Position numbers and translations under genes: made by a program. A DNA stretch of 12,350 nt, from NCBI GenBank assembly GCA_964561135.1, contig CAZLOB010000047.1, positions 1 through 12,350 on the forward strand, written 5' to 3'. The notes below the pieces were generated by a model. That model did not search any database and was not told the origin of the DNA. It saw nothing but the letters and a program-made list of their open reading frames with translations. Origin of the DNA: JANXDG01 sp964561135 (lineage in GTDB: Bacteria > Elusimicrobiota > Endomicrobiia > DTEH01). Every line of letters begins with the position of its first letter. Position 1 is the first letter of the stretch. Shown here in pieces: positions 1 through 6,442 of the stretch.

Positions 1-132
1 TGTGCAAAAAAACTTAAACGTAATTTTATATGTTTTGAAATAGTTAAAGAATATATAGAAATTGCTAAGTATAGAATAAAATATGGTAACTTTCCTAAAA
101 AAATATCTAACAAAGAATTAACTTTATTTTAA
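1..132 (+). CDS. DNA methyltransferase, C-terminal end (partial)
   Basis: The window opens inside this gene, in frame 1, and only the last 43 residues and the TAA stop are visible. The segment CAKKLKRNFICFEI followed by KEYIEIAKYRI matches the piece that lies directly after motif I (the SAM-binding FxGxGT loop) in beta-class N6-adenine/N4-cytosine methyltransferases, where motif I sits near the C-terminus. In those enzymes the sequence reads roughly AAKKLGRNFIGIE followed by EYIEIAKKRI. The catalytic motif IV and the target-recognition region would lie upstream, outside the window. The next gene starts on the base after this stop codon and looks like a nuclease, so this is probably the modification half of a type II restriction-modification system. 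The family call is fairly firm. The target sequence and the methylated base cannot be told. Confidence 0.75.
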   Translation, partial: CAKKLKRNFICFEIVKEYIEIAKYRIKYGNFPKKISNKELTLF

Positions 133-750
133 ATGATAGAATACAAAGATGCTCAAAAGTTATTTATAGAGTATGCAGGAAAATTTAAAGGAGATCAAGA
201 GCTTCAAAACGAATTTTTGGATGCTATAAATAAAATACTTCGTTTATATGACACGAAATTTTATGAAAATAGATTCATAGTTGGAGGTGTTATTGAGTTT
301 ATTGTTTTAGCCTCTTTTAAGGCATTAAACTATGACGCAATACATGTTGGAAAAATAACTGATCGCTTTGACTTAAAAATAGACTACGAAACAAAAGAAA
401 TTTTTTATTCTGTTAAAAGTGTTTTCACAAAATCATCTGATTTACGTGTAATCAATGTTCTTGGCAAAAGTTCTCAAACAAAATGGGAAGCACCTACAAT
501 TTGTCTGCTTCCAAAATTAGGAATAGGATATTGTGATAAAACTTTGATAGATGAAAAATCTATAGTCAGAAAAGAAGATGCAATTTTAATAAACAGAAAA
601 GAATTAGAACAATTTTTTGAAAAACATCCCAAATTTTTAATCTCTTTAAACTTACCTTATAAAAACGAAATTAAATCTGAAAGTGCGCGGCTAGCATCTG
701 AAGATGTTGTCATTAGATTATTAAAAGATTATAAGAAACTTAAATTATGA
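133..750 (+). CDS. Probable type II restriction endonuclease, PD-(D/E)XK-like
   Basis: This 205-residue soluble protein is encoded with no gap after the methyltransferase stop (TAA then ATG) and without a Shine-Dalgarno sequence, so it is probably translated by re-initiation. I do not recognise the exact family. A nuclease-like core is visible: an N-terminal helical part, a helix carrying Glu55 (GGVIEF), then D79-type turn DRFDLKI with Asp80, and about 12 residues later a beta strand FYSVKS with Ser93-Val-Lys95. The order Glu, Asp, then (S/E)xK fits the PD-(D/E)XK fold, with Ser in place of the usual Glu/Asp. The length of about 200 residues is typical of type II enzymes. The assignment rests mainly on the methyltransferase neighbour. 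Alternatives are another methyltransferase-associated protein or an unrelated hypothetical. The gene overlaps folP by four bases (ATGA). Confidence 0.6.
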   Translation: MIEYKDAQKLFIEYAGKFKGDQELQNEFLDAINKILRLYDTKFYENRFIVGGVIEFIVLASFKALNYDAIHVGKITDRFDLKIDYETKEIFYSVKSVFTKSSDLRVINVLGKSSQTKWEAPTICLLPKLGIGYCDKTLIDEKSIVRKEDAILINRKELEQFFEKHPKFLISLNLPYKNEIKSESARLASEDVVIRLLKDYKKLKL

Positions 751-1586
751 CCTTAATTAAAGTAATGGGAATATTAAATGTAACACCAGATTCTTTTTAT
801 GACGGTGGAAAATATTTTTCTTTTTCTGACGCAATAAAACATGTAGAAAAACTTGTTTCTGAAGGAGCAGATATTATAGATGTTGGTGGTGAATCAACAA
901 GACCTAATTCTGAACCTATATCTATAGAAGAAGAAACGAAACGTGTCATTCCTGTAATAAAAGAAATCAAAAAAACTTTCCCAAACATAATATTATCAAT
1001 CGACAGCTACAAATACGAAGTTGTAAAACAAGCGGTAGAATTAGGTGTAGAAATCGTAAACGATATTTATGCACTTCGTTTCTCACCACAAACTGTTGAA
1101 TTGTTAAAGACATATCCGAATACAAAAGTCGTCCTTATGCATATGAAAGGGACACCAAAAACTATGCAGGTTAATCCACAATATCCATATGGTGTAGTAA
1201 ACGAGATAAAAGATTTTTTTGTTGAAAGAGTAAAATTTCTTTTTGAAAACAATATTGAACCAGAAAGGATAATTTTGGACCCAGGGATTGGATTTGGAAA
1301 AACTACACAACATAATATCGAAATATTAAAAAACATTGATGGATTCAAAACTTTAAACATTGATGGGAAAAACTATAATTTTAAGATACTTATCGGATTA
1401 TCAAGAAAATCTTTCATTGGAAGAATTTTAGGCTCTGAAGAAAAACCGATTCCACCTGAAGAACGATACGAAGGTACAATAGTGCTACACACATATTGTA
1501 TATTAAAACAAGTTGACATTCTTCGAGTACATGATGTGAAAGCAACAAAACAAGCAATAAAATTGATACAAAGTTTAGTTGATTAA
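747..1586 (+). CDS. folP: Dihydropteroate synthase
   Basis: DHPS condenses 6-hydroxymethyl-dihydropterin diphosphate with p-aminobenzoate to give dihydropteroate in cytosolic folate synthesis. It is a TIM-barrel enzyme of 279 residues, the normal length. All signature blocks are present: MGILNVTPDSFYDGG (Asn11, metal/diphosphate site), ADIIDVGGESTRP (Thr51-Arg52 loop 2), SIDSYK (Asp86), NDIYALR (Asn105-Asp106), LDPGIGFGKT (Asp178), GLSRKSFIG (Lys221) and the C-terminal RVHDV (Arg260, His262). The start ATG overlaps the upstream stop as ATGA, which implies translational coupling to the putative restriction endonuclease. The LysE-type exporter follows with zero spacing. No other folate genes are visible in the window. 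No disruption or missing catalytic residue was seen. Confidence 0.97.
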   Translation: MTLIKVMGILNVTPDSFYDGGKYFSFSDAIKHVEKLVSEGADIIDVGGESTRPNSEPISIEEETKRVIPVIKEIKKTFPNIILSIDSYKYEVVKQAVELGVEIVNDIYALRFSPQTVELLKTYPNTKVVLMHMKGTPKTMQVNPQYPYGVVNEIKDFFVERVKFLFENNIEPERIILDPGIGFGKTTQHNIEILKNIDGFKTLNIDGKNYNFKILIGLSRKSFIGRILGSEEKPIPPEERYEGTIVLHTYCILKQVDILRVHDVKATKQAIKLIQSLVD

Positions 1587-2192
1587 ATGCAAAACTTCTT
1601 TTTGTTTTTAACAACTGTTATTTTAATTTCTTTTTCAGGAGTTGTTTCTCCGGGACCTTTAACTGCAGTTACAATTACAAAAGGTTTACAAAACAAATAT
1701 AATGGAATACTAATATCTATTGGGCATGGAATTGTTGAACTACCATTAATTTTTCTTATCTATTTTGGATTCACAAAAATTTTTTCTTTCCCCTTACTTA
1801 AGACATCAATAGGATTACTTGGTGGATTTATGCTTATCTTTTTAGGTATTTCAATTTTTAAAACAAAAGAAATATCAAATACTAACCTACCATATGGTAC
1901 AGTTTTTGCTGGAGTTGTGGCTACTATTTCCAACCCTTATTTTTTCATCTGGTGGTTAACAATAGGAAATAGTCTAATTTTAACATCAATAAATTTTGGT
2001 AAGACAGCAATTTTAATTTTTTCTTTTGTTCATCTGCTATGTGATTTTTTATGGTATACGTTACTGTCTGTTTTTATATATAAAACAAAAAAATTTTTTC
2101 CTCAAAAAGTCTATAAATTTATCACATCAATTTGTGGAATTTTACTTATCTTGTTTGGTATATTCTTTATTATAAACTTCTCTAACTTTTGA
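1587..2192 (+). CDS. LysE/RhtB-family transporter
   Basis: This 201-residue, very hydrophobic inner-membrane protein has about six membrane segments, the usual size and topology of the LysE/RhtB exporters of amino acids and related metabolites. The family hallmark is the SPGP motif at residues 21-24 after the first half-helix (ISFSGVVSPGPLTAV). The mid-protein NPYFFIWWLTIG segment is also typical. The substrate cannot be predicted. The ATG directly follows the folP stop codon without a gap or a Shine-Dalgarno sequence, so translation is probably coupled to folP. The last membrane segment and stop overlap the 3' end of the convergent DUF4416 gene by 51 bp. Both reading frames look intact there. 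Confidence 0.85.
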   Translation: MQNFFLFLTTVILISFSGVVSPGPLTAVTITKGLQNKYNGILISIGHGIVELPLIFLIYFGFTKIFSFPLLKTSIGLLGGFMLIFLGISIFKTKEISNTNLPYGTVFAGVVATISNPYFFIWWLTIGNSLILTSINFGKTAILIFSFVHLLCDFLWYTLLSVFIYKTKKFFPQKVYKFITSICGILLILFGIFFIINFSNF

Positions 2193-2735
2193 AAAAAACT
2201 CAATTGCAGTTTGAGTTTTATAATCTGGATAAGTCCATTCTAATATATGAAATTGTTTATGTTTATAAAGAAGTGTAACTTCAGCAAAAATACCTTCACC
2301 AATATACACTCTGTGAGAATAATTTTTTGTAGAAAACAAAACAAGTTTTGAACCATCAATATAACCCGGATCCAGATTAACCTTCCGATTGGTTTTCTCA
2401 TCTGAAAAAAATTTTTTCTCAATTTCATTAGATAAAACTTTAATTTTGTAAACTTGAGCTATTTCAATAGAAGGAGAAAAACTAAACCAATAACGGTACA
2501 AATCTTCTCCCATCTCATCATTGTAATAATTAGTAAAATCAAACTTAATTACATCACTTTGTAAATCAATCTCTTTGACACCAAATTCTTTTTCAAATTC
2601 CAATAAAACTAAACTATTAATTTCCTTAATAATATCTTTATCATCTTTCACAGAAAACCTTTCTTTACACCAGAAAGGATTATAAATTACTCCACATATA
2701 ATCTTTATTTTATACTCTTTTTTTATTTCTCCCAT
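2142..2735 (-). CDS. DUF4416 family protein
   Basis: I recognise the DUF4416 family of unknown function from the order of blocks: an N-terminal KIKIICGVIY strand, RYWFSFSPSIE, then NLDPGYIDGSKLVLFSTKNY, SHRVYIGEGIFAEVTLLY and WTYPDYKT near the C-terminus. The ATG at 2735 gives 197 residues and begins MGEIKKEYKIK, as family members usually start. An in-frame TTG at 2771 would add 12 residues but has no better ribosome site. No signal peptide or membrane segment is visible. The gene converges on the LysE-type exporter. The last 16 codons and stop lie inside the exporter's coding region, and these residues fall at or after the end of the conserved domain. It diverges from the sigma-factor operon with a 76-bp gap. 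No biochemical role is known to me. Confidence 0.82.
   Translation of the reverse strand: MGEIKKEYKIKIICGVIYNPFWCKERFSVKDDKDIIKEINSLVLLEFEKEFGVKEIDLQSDVIKFDFTNYYNDEMGEDLYRYWFSFSPSIEIAQVYKIKVLSNEIEKKFFSDEKTNRKVNLDPGYIDGSKLVLFSTKNYSHRVYIGEGIFAEVTLLYKHKQFHILEWTYPDYKTQTAIEFFSKVREVYNKEYTKQDK
2195..2219. terminator. Perfect 9-bp inverted repeat, possible bidirectional terminator
   Basis: AAAACTCAA, a 7-nt loop and TTGAGTTTT form a perfect hairpin that starts three bases after the exporter's TGA. On the + strand the right arm runs into TTTTATAAT. On the - strand it runs into seven T residues. Position and shape fit a weak intrinsic terminator for the folP-exporter transcript. The stem has only two G-C pairs, so it is not strong. 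It lies inside the DUF4416 coding sequence, so termination on the - strand would cut that message before its stop codon unless translating ribosomes prevent it. Confidence 0.4.
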
Positions 2736-2774
2736 ATTAGTACTTTTACTAAACTTACTTATTGCTTTCAACTA

Positions 2775-2804
2775 TTGATAATTATTCAATTTTTTTGTTA
2801 AAAT
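2775..2804 (+). promoter_or_regulatory. Sigma-A-type promoter for the sigma/V-ATPase operon
   Basis: TTGATA (2775-2780) and TAAAAT (2799-2804) are separated by 18 bp. Transcription would start about seven bases further on, at roughly 2811, and the sigma-factor ATG is at 2812. No Shine-Dalgarno sequence precedes this ATG, so the mRNA may be leaderless. The -35 box sits within a short inverted repeat, ATTGA-N7-TCAAT (2774-2790), which could be an operator. No ECF-type GGAAC -35 element was seen, so there is no visible sign of autoregulation. This call comes from sequence pattern only, and AT-rich DNA yields chance matches. Confidence 0.45.
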
Positions 2805-2811
2805 AAACACT

Positions 2812-3426
2812 ATGAGTAAACTAATAAAACAGGATGACGCAACACTAGTTACTTTAGCTAAAAACGGCAATGTATCTGCTTTTGAAAAACTAATAAAACG
2901 ATACGAAGATAGCATTTTCTCCTTAGCATATAGAATCCTTCAAGATAAAGAAGAAGCGTATGATGTTTTACAAGAAACAGCTTTAAGTGCATTTAAAAAC
3001 TTAAAAAAATTCAAAGGAAAATCTGCGTTTTCAACATGGATCTACAAAATCGCTCTAAACTACGCTTTAATGCATAAAAGAAAACAAAAAAGCTTGGAAA
3101 AAAAGATGACTGTAATTTCTACTGACGATGATCAAAAAATCTATGATACTGTTGATACAGACAAATTTGCTGAAATACAAACTTTAGAAGATAATCCATT
3201 AAAAACTCTTGAAGAACAAGAACTTATAAATATACTAAACGACTCTTTAAACAAACTGCCAGAAAAATATAGAACTGTATTTATATTAAAAGAGCTTGAA
3301 GGAAAATCTATTGAAGAAATTGCTAAAATACTAAATTTGTCGCCAGCAGCAATAAAAACACGTCTTCATCGTGGTAGGATTTTCCTTAAAGGATTAATGG
3401 AAAAATATTTAAACCTAAGTATTTAA
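2812..3426 (+). CDS. ECF (extracytoplasmic function) RNA polymerase sigma factor
   Basis: This 204-residue RpoE-like sigma factor directs RNA polymerase to a specific promoter set. Region 2 lies at about residues 22-92, with the core-binding and -10-recognition stretch AYDVLQETALSAFKNL and the STWIYKIALNYAL segment. Region 4 lies at about 139-192, with LPEKYRTVFILKELEGKS and the helix-turn-helix IAKILNLSPAAIKTRLHRGR, which reads the -35 element. Between them is a longer than usual, acidic linker of about 40 residues (about 100-138). The zinc-finger anti-sigma gene follows after 15 bp, a classic pairing. The gene opens a run that continues without a break into V-ATPase genes. Its regulon is unknown. 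Confidence 0.92.
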   Translation: MSKLIKQDDATLVTLAKNGNVSAFEKLIKRYEDSIFSLAYRILQDKEEAYDVLQETALSAFKNLKKFKGKSAFSTWIYKIALNYALMHKRKQKSLEKKMTVISTDDDQKIYDTVDTDKFAEIQTLEDNPLKTLEEQELINILNDSLNKLPEKYRTVFILKELEGKSIEEIAKILNLSPAAIKTRLHRGRIFLKGLMEKYLNLSI

Positions 3427-3441
3427 CAATGAAGTGAAACT

Positions 3442-3708
3442 ATGATAATAAGATGTAAAGATATACTAAACTTATTATCAGATTTTTTTGATGATGAACT
3501 TGATTTTAAAGAGGAAGAATTTTTGTTTGACCATCTTTACCAATGTCATCGATGTTTACAGATATATAACTCATACAAACAAATGTTAGATTTATTTCAT
3601 TCATTAAAACCTATCAAGCTTGAAGAAGATATGAGAAGAAGTTTTCATAAATGGCTACATATTGAAATAAAACAAATTGTGATTAAAAAAAAGTATAAAA
3701 AACTATGA
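3442..3708 (+). CDS. Zinc-finger anti-sigma factor (zf-HC2/ZAS type), soluble
   Basis: This 88-residue protein lies directly downstream of the ECF sigma gene. It carries the ZAS zinc motif: Cys5, then His31-x3-Cys35-x2-Cys38 (HLYQCHRC), between helices that in the family wrap around and inhibit the sigma factor. Most relatives of this kind continue into a membrane helix and an extracytoplasmic sensor. Here there is no hydrophobic segment, and the protein ends in a lysine-rich tail after about residue 75, so it should be cytosolic. The cysteine/histidine cluster would suit redox or metal sensing, but that is inference. The stop overlaps the start of the next gene as ATGA, which couples its translation to the V-ATPase stalk subunit. 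Confidence 0.82.
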   Translation: MIIRCKDILNLLSDFFDDELDFKEEEFLFDHLYQCHRCLQIYNSYKQMLDLFHSLKPIKLEEDMRRSFHKWLHIEIKQIVIKKKYKKL

Positions 3709-4028
3709 GTTTAACTCCAAAAGAAGTTTTAGAAAAAATAGTTTCGTTTGAACAACAAAAAGAACAAGAAATAAAAAGTTTACAACAAGAGTATAAAAAG
3801 GAATTAGAAATATACGAAAAAGAATTACAAAATAAAAAAGAAAAAATTATTACCAGTTATATAACACAACTAAGGGAACAACTAAACAAAGAAATCGTTC
3901 TATATGAATCAGAGATAAAATCTTTTTTTGAAGAAAAAATAAAAAATTTTTCAATAACAATTGAAAAACTTAAAAAAGAAGAAATAGTTGAAAAACTTCT
4001 TAACAAAATTTTAAACTTATGGCAATAG
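3705..4028 (+). CDS. V-type ATPase peripheral stalk subunit, G/H-like
   Basis: This 107-residue protein is almost entirely charged, Glu/Lys/Gln-rich heptad-like helix from about residue 8 to 95, a long coiled coil without a membrane segment. Coiled-coil proteins of this size directly before the I subunit gene are the G (also called H) subunit of bacterial and archaeal V/A-ATPases. This subunit pairs with subunit E to form the peripheral stalk that keeps the catalytic head from turning. The assignment depends mostly on position, since coiled coils carry little family-specific sequence. It starts in an ATGA overlap with the anti-sigma gene and overlaps the I-subunit gene by 10 bp (stop TAG at 4026-4028). 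Confidence 0.75.
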   Translation: MSLTPKEVLEKIVSFEQQKEQEIKSLQQEYKKELEIYEKELQNKKEKIITSYITQLREQLNKEIVLYESEIKSFFEEKIKNFSITIEKLKKEEIVEKLLNKILNLWQ

Positions 4029-5953
4029 ACAAGATTAAAAAAGTTGTCTTTATTATTCCATCTGAAACATACGAAAAATTTCTTATTGAACTAAAAAATT
4101 CTGCTTGTGTTGAAATTATTGAACAACAAATACAAAAACCTCTAAACGAGTTTCTTTCTGTTTCTTATGAACAAATTAAAAATTTATCATCAAAAATTGA
4201 AACTGCTATCGCTATTCTGCAAAAATATTACAAAAACGAAACTTTTGTATCAGCTACTGAAATCATTTTTGACAATATATCGTCTGAGATAAAAGAAATA
4301 GAAACAATATGTGAAAAAATTGAACAAATAAATAAAAATATAAACGATCTTTCATCAAAAATAAATATCATTCAATCAAAACTACAAACTCTATCTTTTT
4401 TTTATGGTCTTGATATCAACTTCTCTTTATTGACAAAATGTAATACCTTAAGTTCTTTCTTTATAAAAGCTGAGGCTCATATTTTTGAAAAATTAAAAAA
4501 AGAACTAAAAAACTTTTCTTTCGTATACTATTGGATTCATAAAAAACTTAAAAATGAATTATATGTATTTTTATTAATTGAGAAAGAAAATGAAACAAAA
4601 TTTTTAAACCTTGTTAAAAAGTTAGAGATAACATTAATCAATATACTAGAACTTTTAACAACCGATAGTATTGAAACAGAAATAGAAAAACTTTCTTGTG
4701 AACTTAAAAACCTCTATGGTTTTAAAGAAGAAGAAACGGAAAAATTAATTAATGTTGCAAAGGAAAATTTTGAAAAAATTTATACTATGTATTTAAAATG
4801 TTTAGAACTATTAGATTTTTTTAATGCACAACAAAATATTTGTTCTACTCAATACACTAAAATTATTTATTGTTGGTTACCACAAAAGTTTTATAAAAAA
4901 ATCTTAAGTTTGTTAAAAAAATTTCCTGATGTGAAAACGTTATTTTTTGAGCCTGAACCAAACGAAAATACACCAACTGTACTCACTAATAAACCGTTGA
5001 CAGAACCTTATGAATTTATCACAACACTATACGGTTTACCAAAACAAACTGAAGTTGATCCAACTTCTTTCTTAGCACCATTTTTCACAATATTTTTTGC
5101 TTTATGTTTAAGTGACATGTTTTATGGAGTACTAATGTTAATTTCATATTTGTTGTTAAGAAAAAAAATTAAAAAAACTTCACTGTATTATAACTTAATA
5201 GTTTTGTTTAAATATTTAGGCATTACTTCTATAATAATTGGCATTTTTTTAGGAAGTGTGTTAGGATTTAGTATAATTGAAAACTTTAAAATATTACAAA
5301 AAATTGTTTTATTAGATCCGTTAAACAAACCTGTTGATATGTTAAAATTTACGTTTCTGTTAGGACTTATACAAATAACTTTTGGTCTAGGAATAAGTGT
5401 TGTGAAAAATATTAAAAACAAAGACATTCTTTCTGCAATTGATAGTTTAAGTTGGGCAGTGTTTATAATAACATTTTCTCCAGTTGTATACAAGTTGTTT
5501 TTCCCAATGGATGTGCCGCAAAATGTTGTCAATATAGCTTCAAAAGTTGCGTTTTGGTTGTTTTTGTTTATTGTTTTGTTCCAATCACGGAATATAAAAC
5601 CAATTTTTTTAAAACCGATAAATTTCTTTGTAAAAGCGTATAACACAATTGGATATTATGCTGATATTCTTTCATATTCACGAATTTTAGCGTTAGCTTT
5701 AGCTTCAACAGCTATTGCACAAACAATAAATATATTTGTTACAAAATTGTTTCATGCACAACTTTTAGGGATAAAATATATAGAACCGGTTTTAGCGCCG
5801 ATAGTTTTTGTTTTTGGCCACATATTTAATTTTTTGATAAGCTGTCTTGGAGGATTTGTTCATTCTGCACGACTACAATATTTAGAATTTTTTTCAAAAT
5901 TTTTTGTTTCTGGTGGAAGACCAATAAAAATTTTTCAACCAGTAAGGAGGTGA
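4019..5953 (+). CDS. V-type ATPase subunit I (a subunit)
   Basis: This 644-residue membrane stator subunit forms the two ion half-channels against the proteolipid ring. The N-terminal half (about 1-335) is hydrophilic, with coiled-coil stretches, and binds the peripheral stalks. The C-terminal half has roughly seven or eight membrane segments. It starts after PTSFLAPFFTIFFALCLSDMFYG (Ser365-Asp366 lie in the conserved SDMxYG block) and includes YADILSYSRILALALASTAI, whose Arg555 matches the essential arginine that faces the c-ring carboxylates. It ends with GGFVHSARLQYLEFFSKFF, the standard C-terminal signature. The start overlaps the stalk gene, and the stop codon lies within the ribosome binding site of the proteolipid gene. 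Confidence 0.95.
   Translation: MAIDKIKKVVFIIPSETYEKFLIELKNSACVEIIEQQIQKPLNEFLSVSYEQIKNLSSKIETAIAILQKYYKNETFVSATEIIFDNISSEIKEIETICEKIEQINKNINDLSSKINIIQSKLQTLSFFYGLDINFSLLTKCNTLSSFFIKAEAHIFEKLKKELKNFSFVYYWIHKKLKNELYVFLLIEKENETKFLNLVKKLEITLINILELLTTDSIETEIEKLSCELKNLYGFKEEETEKLINVAKENFEKIYTMYLKCLELLDFFNAQQNICSTQYTKIIYCWLPQKFYKKILSLLKKFPDVKTLFFEPEPNENTPTVLTNKPLTEPYEFITTLYGLPKQTEVDPTSFLAPFFTIFFALCLSDMFYGVLMLISYLLLRKKIKKTSLYYNLIVLFKYLGITSIIIGIFLGSVLGFSIIENFKILQKIVLLDPLNKPVDMLKFTFLLGLIQITFGLGISVVKNIKNKDILSAIDSLSWAVFIITFSPVVYKLFFPMDVPQNVVNIASKVAFWLFLFIVLFQSRNIKPIFLKPINFFVKAYNTIGYYADILSYSRILALALASTAIAQTINIFVTKLFHAQLLGIKYIEPVLAPIVFVFGHIFNFLISCLGGFVHSARLQYLEFFSKFFVSGGRPIKIFQPVRR
5943..5953 (+). promoter_or_regulatory. 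Perfect Shine-Dalgarno site for the proteolipid gene
   Basis: TAAGGAGGTGA is complementary over 11 bases to the usual bacterial 16S rRNA 3' end. Ten bases separate the GGAGG core from the ATG at 5961. It overlaps the stop codon of the I-subunit gene. This is by far the strongest ribosome site in the window. The neighbouring genes depend on stop-start overlaps instead. Strong initiation makes sense for the c subunit, which is needed in many copies per complex. Confidence 0.85.
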
Positions 5954-5960
5954 AACACAT

Positions 5961-6437
5961 ATGGAACAATATTTGGGATTGATGTTAGTAATACTAGCTG
6001 GAGCAATATCAGTAGGTTTAGCAGGGGCAGGTTCTGCAATAGGATGTGGTATAGTAGGACAATCAGCAGCTGGGGTTACTGCAGAAGATCCTAATAAATT
6101 TGGTTTATTACTTGTTCTACAAGCATTACCTGGCACACAAGGGTTTTATGGGTTCGTAGGTATGTTTTTAATTTTAGGAAAACTTGCTGGTGTAGAAATC
6201 ACATCAATTACGTTCTCTCAAGGACTTTCTGTAACATTTGCTGCTATACCTGTTGGTCTTGTAGGATTTATATCAGCTATATATCAAGGTAAGGTTTGTG
6301 CTGGTGGTGTAAACCTTGTAGCTAGACGGCCAGAAGAAGTTGCAAAAGCGATGGTTTACGGCGCTGTTGTTGAAACATATGCTATTATAGGACTAATTTC
6401 AACAATATTGTTACTACAAAACATTAAACTAGGATAA
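5961..6437 (+). CDS. V-type ATPase subunit K (proteolipid, c subunit), Na+-type
   Basis: This 158-residue protein forms the rotating membrane ring. It has four membrane helices in two homologous hairpins, each beginning with a small-residue-rich helix (LAGAGSAIGCGI in the first) and a polar loop (AEDPNKFG; ARRPEEVAK). The residues that bind Na+ in the Enterococcus hirae NtpK ring all have counterparts: Leu56, Thr59 and Gln60 in LPGTQG, Gln109 in IYQGK, and the carboxylate Glu138 in VETYA. As in that protein, only the second hairpin carries the carboxylate, giving one ion site per four helices. The gene is visibly richer in G+C than its neighbours, as expected for a Gly/Ala-rich protein. A perfect ribosome site precedes it. 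Confidence 0.96.
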   Translation: MEQYLGLMLVILAGAISVGLAGAGSAIGCGIVGQSAAGVTAEDPNKFGLLLVLQALPGTQGFYGFVGMFLILGKLAGVEITSITFSQGLSVTFAAIPVGLVGFISAIYQGKVCAGGVNLVARRPEEVAKAMVYGAVVETYAIIGLISTILLLQNIKLG

Positions 6438-6442
6438 TTAAT

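Noticed and set aside
1067..1360. 97-codon open frame on the - strand
   Set aside because: It is antisense to folP, whose conserved motifs run through the same bases. No family features.
2736..2771. TTG start adding 12 residues to the DUF4416 protein
   Set aside because: The ATG at 2735 gives the usual family N-terminus (MGxIKxxxxxK), and the TTG has no ribosome site.
5188..5646. 152-codon open frame on the - strand
   Set aside because: It is antisense to the membrane half of V-ATPase subunit I, has no recognisable motifs or start signal, and is a by-product of the strong coding bias of the real gene.
5894..6136. 80-codon open frame on the - strand
   Set aside because: It is antisense to the proteolipid gene. 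Its Ala/Pro-rich translation mirrors the Gly/Ala codons of the real protein.
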